Shown piece by piece: positions 17,007 through 23,678 of a DNA stretch of 64,000 nt (the stretch's first letter is position 1; each line of letters starts with the position of its first letter). The DNA comes from Clostridia bacterium. Lineage in GTDB: Bacteria; Bacillota; Clostridia; Oscillospirales; Acutalibacteraceae. The DNA lies in NCBI GenBank assembly GCA_017409845.1, contig JAFQRY010000011.1:62001-126000 (forward strand), read 5' to 3'. Under the pieces are notes generated by a model. The model did no database searches. It was not told where the DNA came from and saw only the letters and a program-made list of their open reading frames with translations. Made by a program: the position numbers and the translations under genes.

Positions 17007-17440
17007 TAAGAAAAGCAACCACAAACGACACAAGAGTATTAGCAGAATTAGCAATACAGATGTGGTGTAATCACACGGCATCGGAACTTGATGCAGACTT
17101 TGCCGAGATTGTTTTAAACAAAGATGCTGTTTGTTTTATAAAATATGTTGATGATATCCCCATTGGTTTTGCACAGTGTCAGCTTCGCCACGATTATGTT
17201 GAGGGTACACACTCATCTCCCGTCGGTTATCTGGAAGGAATTTTTGTTGTTCCCGAATATCAGCATAAAGGATATGCAAAAGAACTGTTGCACGAATGTG
17301 AATTGTGGGCAAAAGAAAAAGGTTGTTCGGAATTTGCAAGCGATTGTGAACTTGACAACATAAACAGTTTAAATTTTCATATGGCAATGGGTTTTGAAGA
17401 AGCAAACCGTGTTATATGTTTCAGGAAAGAGTTGGGGTAA
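17003..17440 (+). CDS. AAC(6')-like aminoglycoside N-acetyltransferase (array gene 10)
   Basis: 145 residues with the ATG at 17003 overlapping the phosphotransferase stop by four bases. EGTHSSPVGYLEGIFV (67-82) followed by PEYQHKGYAKELL (84-96) and the FASDCELDN stretch (111-119) closely follow the signature I recall of AAC(6')-I enzymes, which transfer acetyl groups to the 6'-amino group of kanamycin-, tobramycin- and amikacin-type drugs. The C-terminal FEEANRVICFRKEL also fits. Length equals the family norm. This is the most specific resistance-type assignment in the array; actual drug range is unknown. Confidence 0.8.
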   Translation: MIRKATTNDTRVLAELAIQMWCNHTASELDADFAEIVLNKDAVCFIKYVDDIPIGFAQCQLRHDYVEGTHSSPVGYLEGIFVVPEYQHKGYAKELLHECELWAKEKGCSEFASDCELDNINSLNFHMAMGFEEANRVICFRKELG

Positions 17441-17446
17441 TTCAAT

Positions 17447-17905
17447 ATGGTCAGAAAAGCAACTAATAACGATATATCTGCGATAGCTGAATTATACCGT
17501 GAGCAATTCAGAGAAATGGCAAAGCTGATTCCCGATTTTATAAAAGAAGGCGACCAGAGCACAGAGTTTATTGAGAATACAATTGCTAATGAAGAGTCAG
17601 ATATTCTTATTTATGAGAACGATGATATGATTGTCGGTTTTATACTGCTTCAAGCGAAAACAAGACCCAATTTTGAATTTATGCATCCCGGAAAGTATTG
17701 CTATATAATGGACATAAGCGTAACCGAAAATCATCGTGGTAAAGGGTTCGGAACAGCTTTAATGAACGCTGCAAAAGATTGGGCAAAAGAACGGGATTGT
17801 AATTTTATAAATCTTGATGTTCTTGTGAATAATCCTTATGCAATTAAACTCTATGAAAAACTCGGCTTTATCCCCAAAGCGCAGGAAATGTATTGTAAAT
17901 TATAA
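17447..17905 (+). CDS. GNAT acetyltransferase (array gene 11)
   Basis: 152 residues beginning MVRKATNNDISAIAELY, the typical first strand and helix of a GNAT domain. YIMDISVTENHRGKGFGTALM is strand 4 plus the acetyl-CoA loop, and NPYAIKLYEKLGF is motif B. The start resembles that of array gene 10 (MIRKATTND), so an old duplication is possible, though the rest has diverged and lacks the EGT signature. Substrate unknown. Confidence 0.83.
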   Translation: MVRKATNNDISAIAELYREQFREMAKLIPDFIKEGDQSTEFIENTIANEESDILIYENDDMIVGFILLQAKTRPNFEFMHPGKYCYIMDISVTENHRGKGFGTALMNAAKDWAKERDCNFINLDVLVNNPYAIKLYEKLGFIPKAQEMYCKL

Positions 17906-17920
17906 TCAGGAGTAAATAAA

Positions 17921-18571
17921 ATGCTTGAAAAAATGAATGAGTTTTTTGATAAACGGTTAGACGGTTACGATGAACATATGATGACCAATATCGAATCGTC
18001 TGACGTGTTTTATCCATATACCGCCGACTGTTTACCCAAAACCGACGGTGCAAAAATCCTTGATTTGGGTTGCGGTACGGGTTTGGAATTGGAACATTAT
18101 TTCAGACTTAACCCCTTTGCCAAAATAACCGGTATCGACTTAACCGAATCAATGCTGAACGCACTGAAAAATAAGCTTCCCGAAAATGATCTGACATTGA
18201 TTTGCGGCTCATATTTTGATATTCCGTTTGATGAAAACAATTTTGACGCCGCAGTTTCGGTTGAATCCCTGCACCATTTCACAAAAGAAGAAAAAATCCC
18301 GCTTTATGCAAAACTCTGCAAAGCATTAAAAAATGGAGGATATTTTATTCTTACCGATTATTTCGCCTTGTCTGATGAAGATGAGAGAACATTCCGAAAC
18401 GAGTTGCTCCGTCTCAAAAAGGAACAAGGCGTTGATGACAAAGAGTTTTATCACTATGATACCCCGTTGACCGTTGAACATGAAACCAAAGCCTTACTAG
18501 AATCGGGTTTTTCTTCCGTTGAAGTGCTGAATAACTGGGGCGCAACATTCACATTAAAAGCAAATAAATAG
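17921..18571 (+). CDS. SAM-dependent methyltransferase, class I (array gene 12)
   Basis: 216 residues. Motif I is KILDLGCGTGLELE (45-58), followed by GIDLTESML and VSVESLHHFTKEEK. ALKNGGYFILTDYF is the late conserved strand. It belongs to the broad Methyltransf_25/11 group acting on small molecules and differs clearly from array gene 5, so the two were probably acquired separately. It starts 15 bases after the preceding GNAT gene behind AGGAG. Substrate unknown. Confidence 0.86.
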   Translation: MLEKMNEFFDKRLDGYDEHMMTNIESSDVFYPYTADCLPKTDGAKILDLGCGTGLELEHYFRLNPFAKITGIDLTESMLNALKNKLPENDLTLICGSYFDIPFDENNFDAAVSVESLHHFTKEEKIPLYAKLCKALKNGGYFILTDYFALSDEDERTFRNELLRLKKEQGVDDKEFYHYDTPLTVEHETKALLESGFSSVEVLNNWGATFTLKANK

Positions 18572-18579
18572 GTGTAAAT

Positions 18580-19347
18580 ATGACGAATCAAGAAATATTT
18601 CAAATCGCATTACAGCAATCCGCGTATGACTGCAACTGCAACGCAGAAGATTTTCTTGCAACTGAAAAAAAGGTTGTTTTATCGCAGAAGAATGAAAAAG
18701 CAAGGGTGTATGTGCCCTTGCCGCTTGAGTGTGATTTAGTATCATACGGAAACAATATTGTCGCTCAGGTCAGTCCGAGAATGAAAGAAACCGTTGAGTG
18801 GTACATAGGCAAATATGCCGTTGAGCATTGTTTTGAATCACCCAATGTTATTGCACTCAACGAGAAGTTAGCAGAGTTTGGCTATAAAGTCTGCTTTATG
18901 GCGGAATACTTCCTGCCCGATGTCAACGCACTTAAAGAACTGCCCTGCAATTATGAAATAAGAGTTTTACAGCCCGAAGAATTTGAACAATATTACACTG
19001 CCGAGTGGGGCAACGCTTTGTGCAAAAGCCGAAAGCATCTTGATAAACTCGCTGTCGGTGCATTCGATAACGGCAAACTCATAGGACTTACAGGCTGTTC
19101 TGCCGATTGTGAAACAATGTATCAGATCGGCGTTGATGTTCTGCCCGAATACCGAAGAAAAGGCGTTGCATCTGCAATTACAAGCAAGCTTGCCATTGAA
19201 ATATTGAAACTCGGCAAAGTACCGTTCTACTGTGCTGCATGGTCGAATATCAAATCTGTCCGCAATGCTATCAAAAGCGGATTCAGACCTGCGTGGGTCG
19301 AGCTGACAGCAAGAAACAGCGAGTTTGTTGATGATATGAATAAGTAA
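18580..19347 (+). CDS. long GNAT acetyltransferase with N-terminal extension (array gene 13)
   Basis: 255 residues. The first 130 residues contain no motif that I recognise, though the alternating strands may be a degenerate GNAT repeat. The C-terminal half is a GNAT domain of FR47 type: IGVDVLPEYRRKGVASAITSK carries the acetyl-CoA loop, followed by AAWSNIKSVRNAIKSGF as motif B. Two-part GNATs of this size occur in Clostridial drug and amino acid acetyltransferases. GGTG precedes the ATG. Substrate unknown. Confidence 0.8.
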   Translation: MTNQEIFQIALQQSAYDCNCNAEDFLATEKKVVLSQKNEKARVYVPLPLECDLVSYGNNIVAQVSPRMKETVEWYIGKYAVEHCFESPNVIALNEKLAEFGYKVCFMAEYFLPDVNALKELPCNYEIRVLQPEEFEQYYTAEWGNALCKSRKHLDKLAVGAFDNGKLIGLTGCSADCETMYQIGVDVLPEYRRKGVASAITSKLAIEILKLGKVPFYCAAWSNIKSVRNAIKSGFRPAWVELTARNSEFVDDMNK

Positions 19348-19360
19348 GAAGGTGTTGCTT

Positions 19361-19855
19361 ATGATAAAAGTCTTTTTAATCTGCGGCAAAATCTGCTGCG
19401 GTAAAACTACATACGCACAAAAGCTTTGTAAAGAAAAGAATGCTGTACTGCTTTCGGTTGATGAAATAACGCTTGCTCTTTTCGGTCAGCATTGTGGCGA
19501 TAAACACGATGAATATGTGGAAAGAACTGAGAAATATCTGTTAAATAAATCCTTGGAACTACTCGAAAACAATTTCAATGTCGTTCTTGACTGGGGCTTC
19601 TGGACAAAAGCAGAACGGAAAGCGGTAAAAGAGTTTTACAAATCCCGTAATATCGAATGCGAGCTTCATTACATTGTTATTAGCGATAAAACATGGAAAT
19701 CTCGCTTGCACAAGAGAAACGACACTGTACTTGCAAATGAAACAAGTGCCTACTATGTTGACGATAATCTCGCCGCAAAATTCGCTTCAATATTTGAAGT
19801 GCCAAGCGAAGATGAGTTTGATGTTATTTATAAAGGTGACACAGATGGAATTTGA
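19361..19855 (+). CDS. P-loop kinase, AAA_33-like (array gene 14)
   Basis: 164 residues. Walker A is GKICCGKT (9-16), an unusual loop with two cysteines. VLLSVDEITLALF is the Asp-containing strand used by this group to bind substrate or metal, and NFNVVLDWGFW is the probable Walker B region. Small kinases of this type include chloramphenicol and other drug or nucleotide kinases. The ATG at 19361 follows AAGAAGG; a GTG nine bases upstream is less likely. Its stop lies inside the next gene's start region (11-base overlap). Confidence 0.8.
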   Translation: MIKVFLICGKICCGKTTYAQKLCKEKNAVLLSVDEITLALFGQHCGDKHDEYVERTEKYLLNKSLELLENNFNVVLDWGFWTKAERKAVKEFYKSRNIECELHYIVISDKTWKSRLHKRNDTVLANETSAYYVDDNLAAKFASIFEVPSEDEFDVIYKGDTDGI

Positions 19856-20237
19856 TGAGTTTATAAAGCTGAGGGATATTAAAATCAGAGATAATGAACA
19901 TTTGAGGGTTATTAAGTGTTTTTATCCTTATCTCCGTAGTGTTTCCGGTGATGAACAATTACTTCCATCACTTATCGGAAATATTTTAGGTGTTGATTTA
20001 TCGAATGTTACAGTTGAAACCGCCTGTTTTAACGGCGTAAATGACGATAGTAACCCGCCTTATGTTAACGTTGACCTATATATCAAATTCAATAACGATA
20101 TAAAAGTTTTCGTTTACGGCAGAAAACTTGAACATCTTTATGAATTAAAAGAAAATGAGTATGTAATATTTTTGCTTGCAAATGAAATTACAAGCAATGT
20201 TATAAAAACAGGAAACAATTATATCTATATCAAATAA
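19845..20237 (+). CDS. uncharacterised protein (130 aa; array gene 15)
   Basis: The ATG at 19845 follows AAAGGTG and overlaps the kinase gene by 11 bases, a strong sign of real coupled translation. The protein starts MEFDEFIKLRDIKIRDNEH, has no signal peptide or membrane segment, and has an even mix of strands and helices with several hydrophobic beta segments (VDLYIKFNNDIKVFVYG, YVIFLLANEIT). No catalytic motif is evident. I do not recognise the family. It is the only array member without a recognisable fold. Confidence 0.65.
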   Translation: MEFDEFIKLRDIKIRDNEHLRVIKCFYPYLRSVSGDEQLLPSLIGNILGVDLSNVTVETACFNGVNDDSNPPYVNVDLYIKFNNDIKVFVYGRKLEHLYELKENEYVIFLLANEITSNVIKTGNNYIYIK

Positions 20238-20259
20238 TTTTGAAAAAAATCAAGGTAAA

Positions 20260-20859
20260 ATGATAGACAGAAGTATTCCATATTATAATTTGATTTTAAA
20301 ATGCAATGAAATTTGCATAACATCAGTTTTGTTACCTGAAGGATACAGCTTTAAGACGTATAATAAAGGTGACGAAAAACATTGGGCAGAACTTGAATAT
20401 GAAATCGGTGATTTTTCATCCGTTGAAGAAGCTGAAACATATTTCAGAAGAAATTACTGCAAACAAATTGATGAACTGAAAAAGCGTTGTGTTTTTGTTG
20501 TGGACGATAAAGGTAATGTTGTAGGCTCCTGTATTGCTTGGCACGATTTAAAAGACAAGGCTACAGTCGCTTCTCTGCACTGGCTTGTTGTTTCACCGAA
20601 ATATCAAGGCAAACATATAGGTTTGGCGCTTTGCCAAAAGGTAATGGAGATTTTTAAAAAGTCAGGAGAATTTCCCGTATATATTCATACTCAACCGTGG
20701 AGTTATAAGGCTATATTTCTCTACACCAAACTCGGCTTCAAAATTCAGAAAACCGATACTTTCTCACATTATGAAAATCAATATATACAAGCTTTGAAAA
20801 CATTAAAAAACATCTTAACAGATAGTCAAGTTAATCAGCTTATTTTATATTCAGAGTAA
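20260..20859 (+). CDS. GNAT acetyltransferase (array gene 16)
   Basis: 199 residues. LHWLVVSPKYQGKHIGLALC carries a slightly atypical acetyl-CoA loop (QGKHIG, with His before the last two residues), and WSYKAIFLYTKLGF is motif B. The N-terminal 70 residues include YSFKTYNKGDEKHWAELE, typical of GNATs with a longer first segment. A weak A-rich leader precedes the ATG, with AAGGT as ribosome site. Substrate unknown. Confidence 0.8.
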   Translation: MIDRSIPYYNLILKCNEICITSVLLPEGYSFKTYNKGDEKHWAELEYEIGDFSSVEEAETYFRRNYCKQIDELKKRCVFVVDDKGNVVGSCIAWHDLKDKATVASLHWLVVSPKYQGKHIGLALCQKVMEIFKKSGEFPVYIHTQPWSYKAIFLYTKLGFKIQKTDTFSHYENQYIQALKTLKNILTDSQVNQLILYSE

Positions 20860-20878
20860 AACTCTTGGAGATATAGAT

Positions 20879-21349
20879 ATGAACATCGTCAGAAAAATAA
20901 AAACAACCGAACTCCCTATACTTACACAGCTTTTCAACTATAAAGATATTGATGATATGATTGCCGAAAACACTTGCAACATTGAAAATGGTATCGTTGA
21001 TATTTTTGCCCTGTTTGATAATGGCAAGCTGATTGGCGAGCTTCATGTGAAATATGACAATGAAGATAAAGACTTCGCCGAAAAAGGGAAACGAGCATAT
21101 CTGTTTGCATTCAGAGTTCATAAAGACTATCAAGGCAAAGGATTAGGCTCATATCTTCTTGAAACCGTTATTGACGAACTCAATGCCAACGGTTATCACG
21201 AACTTACTGTCGGCGTCGAAGATGACAATAACCGAGCAAGATATATGTACGAGAAACACGGCTTCGTTCACCCCATTGCCCGAATAAAAGAAACATACCA
21301 AGGCGACAGTTATGAATATGATTTGTTGTTGAGAAAAGAAACACTTTAA
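20879..21349 (+). CDS. GNAT acetyltransferase (array gene 17)
   Basis: 156 residues. AYLFAFRVHKDYQGKGLGSYLLE is strand 4 with the acetyl-CoA loop, and DNNRARYMYEKHGF is motif B. It begins MNIVRKIKTTELPILTQLF, a normal GNAT start, and is preceded by TTGGAG. It lies 19 bases after the previous GNAT gene. Substrate unknown. Confidence 0.83.
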   Translation: MNIVRKIKTTELPILTQLFNYKDIDDMIAENTCNIENGIVDIFALFDNGKLIGELHVKYDNEDKDFAEKGKRAYLFAFRVHKDYQGKGLGSYLLETVIDELNANGYHELTVGVEDDNNRARYMYEKHGFVHPIARIKETYQGDSYEYDLLLRKETL

Positions 21350-21361
21350 AATGGTGATTAT

Positions 21362-21910
21362 ATGAAAACTCTTATTCTGAACGGCTCTCCTCGTAAAAAC
21401 GGAGATACTGTTAGTTTAATCAACAAACTAACAGAGCAATTAAATGGCGAATACAAAATAGTAAATGCTTATTATTCAGATATTTCTTCTTGTGTTGATT
21501 GCCGTTATTGTTGGAAAAATGACGGTTGTTCAATTAATGACGAAATGGCAGAAATATATGATTATATTGCCGATTGTGATAATGTTGTAATTGCATCACC
21601 TATTTATTTCTCACAGCCTACAGGAAAGCTCTTTGACGTTTGCAGCAGATTTCAAACATATTTTGCAGCAAAGCATTTTCGTAACGAAACAATTTCCGTC
21701 AAGCCAAAGAAAGGTGCGGTAATTCTTGTCGGCGGTGGTGACGGTAATCCTGAAGATGCATATAAAACCGTCTGCTCATTACTTAATCACATCAATGTTA
21801 CAAAGATTTATCCTTTGGTTGGAAGTTTTAACACCAATGAATTGTCTGCAACGAATGACCAAAAGGCAATAAAGGGAATTGAGGATATCGCAGATTATTT
21901 AAACAGATAA
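21362..21910 (+). CDS. flavodoxin-fold iron-sulfur flavoprotein / NADPH-dependent FMN reductase (array gene 18)
   Basis: 182 residues. LILNGSPRKNGDT (4-16) is the FMN-phosphate loop of the NADPH-dependent FMN reductase family. C44, C47, C50 and C56 form a CxxCxxCx5C cluster motif like that of the archaeal and Clostridial iron-sulfur flavoprotein Isf, so a 4Fe-4S cluster next to FMN is likely. VIASPIYFSQPTGKL is the second FMN-contact segment. It is the last intact gene of the array; the recombinase remnant begins directly after its stop. It may reduce quinones, nitro compounds or oxygen species. Confidence 0.85.
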   Translation: MKTLILNGSPRKNGDTVSLINKLTEQLNGEYKIVNAYYSDISSCVDCRYCWKNDGCSINDEMAEIYDYIADCDNVVIASPIYFSQPTGKLFDVCSRFQTYFAAKHFRNETISVKPKKGAVILVGGGDGNPEDAYKTVCSLLNHINVTKIYPLVGSFNTNELSATNDQKAIKGIEDIADYLNR

Positions 21911-22337
21911 AAACACAAAAACCATACAAGCTGATCCAAAAGTCAACTTGTATGAAGATAACACAAGGGGTAAAATATCTGATGAGCGATTTGCGACACT
22001 TTCTGAATCTTTGGAAGATGAACAGCGAGAATTGAAAGACAAAGTTCCCGACATAGAAACTTTCTTGGAGGAAACGGAAATCAAATGTGAAGGCTTACAG
22101 CATTTTATTGAACGAGCAAAAAGAATAACCCGTCTGACAGAGCTGACGCCTGAGTTAGTTAACGAGTTCATTGAAAGAATTGTTGTGTCAAAGCCCGAGA
22201 AGATTAATGGCAAACGGCATCAGACAATAGACATCTACTATCACGGTGCCGGAATAATTAAAATGCTCTCTGCCGAAGAAATGGAAGAAGCGTACCAACA
22301 GCATATTTCAAGACAACATAAAGCAAAAACGGCATAG
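21911..22337 (+). pseudogene. C-terminal remnant of a large serine recombinase (DUF4368 region)
   Basis: From just after the flavoprotein stop the frame is open and reads NLYEDNTRGKISDERF, a coiled-coil stretch, LTPELVNEFIERIVV and TIDIYYHGAGIIKM, ending at 22337. These are the C-terminal features (zinc-ribbon-distal coiled coil and DUF4368 tail) of TnpX/TndX-type site-specific serine recombinases. The N-terminal catalytic resolvase domain, with its serine, and the recombinase domain are absent. The gene is therefore a 3' fragment of roughly 140 codons from a protein of about 500. A TTG at 21948 could start a short peptide but has no clear ribosome site. Confidence 0.8.
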
Positions 22338-22353
22338 CCGTGGCTATACCGTT
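22328..22353. terminator. hairpin at the end of the recombinase remnant
   Basis: AACGGCATAGCC and GGCTATACCGTT form a 12-bp stem with one mismatch across a two-base loop. It overlaps the last codons of the remnant. The T tract after it is poor, so it may be an element-end structure rather than a strong terminator. Confidence 0.5.
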
Positions 22354-22384
22354 CAAATTACAATTATTTAGTTTTACTGCAAGA

Positions 22385-22436
22385 GCTGCCTAGGGGTAAC
22401 TTCCTTATGGAGGGTACCCCAAAACAGCCCCTTTTT
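22385..22436. repeat. palindrome at the right edge of the accessory island
   Basis: GGGGTAACTTCC and GGAGGGTACCCC (22393-22420) pair around TTAT inside an outer GCTG/CAGC pair, followed by CCCCTTTTTT. The AACTTCCTTATG core and CAGCCCCTTTTTT edge are the inverse of the left-edge palindrome at 5498-5565. Confidence 0.6.
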
Positions 22437-22465
22437 TATTATTAATAAAAACACTGAATGTTAAG

Positions 22466-23074
22466 CTATATATTGATACCTTTTTCGAGCATAGCCTTTT
22501 TAAGAATTTCAATATTGCCGTGATAATAGCAGTGGCCGTCCATGCCCGTTGCCCTTGCACCGTCGATATTAGCCTGAACATCGTCAATGAAATAGCATTC
22601 CCCGGGGATGAGCGAAAATTTTTCGTAGAGCGTAAGATAAATTTCTCTTTCGGGCTTGAGGAGCTTATAATCCGCCGAAATAAGATAGCCGTCAAAGAGC
22701 GAGAGTGCGGGAATCCCGTCAATTCTTTCGTAAAAATCGCCCGAAGCATTTGAGAGAAGATAAATTCCGTAGCCGTTTTCCTTAAGACCCTTTATGAACT
22801 CATACATTCCTTCAAACGGCGGCATATACGGATAGAAATTATGCACCATTTCGCTTGCTTTCTCAAAAATCCCTGCAGGAATAACATCCTTTTTCTGCTC
22901 CATGATTTCATCGGGAGAGATGATTCCTCTGTCCTTATCCGCCCATATGGGATTGCGGAAAATTTCCTTTAAAAGAAGGTCGGCGGTTTCTTTGTCAAAA
23001 AGCGAATACATCGTTTTTTCGGGATTGTAGTCAATGAGCACGCCGCCCATGTCAAAAATAATATTTTTAATCAT
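22466..23074 (-). CDS. HAD-superfamily hydrolase, subclass IA
   Basis: About 202 residues. Motif I is IIFDMGGVLIDY (nucleophile Asp in FDMGG, the variant with Gly instead of the usual acid/base Asp context DxDG), motif II LLSNAS, motif III lysine in KLLKPEREIY, and motif IV CYFIDDVQANIDGA. This pattern matches YihX/alpha-D-glucose-1-phosphatase-like HADs. Start ATG 23074 follows GGTGAAAAAT; GTG 23083 and TTG 23086 are alternatives. It lies downstream of the 126-residue gene on the same strand with an imperfect hairpin between them. Confidence 0.85.
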   Translation of the reverse strand: MIKNIIFDMGGVLIDYNPEKTMYSLFDKETADLLLKEIFRNPIWADKDRGIISPDEIMEQKKDVIPAGIFEKASEMVHNFYPYMPPFEGMYEFIKGLKENGYGIYLLSNASGDFYERIDGIPALSLFDGYLISADYKLLKPEREIYLTLYEKFSLIPGECYFIDDVQANIDGARATGMDGHCYYHGNIEILKKAMLEKGINI

Positions 23075-23122
23075 ATTTTTCACCAAACTAAACCGCCCTG
23101 CAATGCAGAGCGGTAATTTTTA

Positions 23123-23503
23123 TTATGCCATTTTAACAATATGCTGGCAATATACATACACATTCTGGATTTTCTTTGCCTCGGTATCATATTTTGTTTT
23201 GATAACGGGCTGTGTTTCGGAGGGCGTGATATAAACCTTGAAAACAATTGCATGCTGACCGGGACGCATATTTGTTATTTTTTTGTATTCAAAATGCTGA
23301 CCCTGAATGTCAAGATATTTGAAGATGATTTCCTCAAGCAGGTCGCCCGTGAAGCAACGGAGAATATCGTCTTCTTCATACATCTCAATGATGGCTTTTG
23401 TTTCTTCAAAGGTCATCATTTCGCTTTTGAATTCGCCCTCGTTGATAACGGTGCTCATTGATGAGTTATCAAGCAGCAATAACGGTAATTCATTGTTTTT
23501 CAT
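23123..23503 (-). CDS. uncharacterised 126-aa protein, possibly DUF1874-like
   Basis: Start ATG at 23503 behind AGGAGG, with a consensus promoter 36 bases upstream. No signal peptide or membrane segment. The layout, with MTFEETKAIIEMY, then a central DILRCFTGDLLEEIIFKYLDI and a later GQHAIVFKVYI strand, recalls the DUF1874 (STIV B116-like, YddF) fold found in phages, viruses and conjugative elements. The match is partial and the IGH motif of that family is missing. Function unknown. Confidence 0.6.
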   Translation of the reverse strand: MKNNELPLLLLDNSSMSTVINEGEFKSEMMTFEETKAIIEMYEEDDILRCFTGDLLEEIIFKYLDIQGQHFEYKKITNMRPGQHAIVFKVYITPSETQPVIKTKYDTEAKKIQNVYVYCQHIVKMA

Positions 23504-23538
23504 AAATCTTGCCTCCTTGGTGTTGAATTATTGATGTT

Positions 23539-23567
23539 ATTATAGCATGTGAAATAATGCATGTCAA
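23539..23567 (-). promoter_or_regulatory. consensus promoter of the 126-aa gene
   Basis: On the minus strand TTGACA (23567-23562), a 17-base spacer and TATAAT (23544-23539). Both hexamers are perfect. The spacer contains GCAT...ATGC arms (GCATGTGAAATAATGC on the plus strand), which could be an operator. Confidence 0.82.
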
Positions 23568-23678
23568 CAACTTGCATAATAAAGCTTATTTTTTCTGCTT
23601 TTTGCACAAATTATGCAGGATTTATATATACAACTTGCAAAACTTGTTCGGGCGATTCGTGAATCGACCCTACACTGA

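Noticed and set aside
11648-21910. Integron-type gene cassettes
   Set aside because: No tyrosine integrase gene, and no attC-like 50-130-base palindromes between genes; spacings are only a few to 30 bases.
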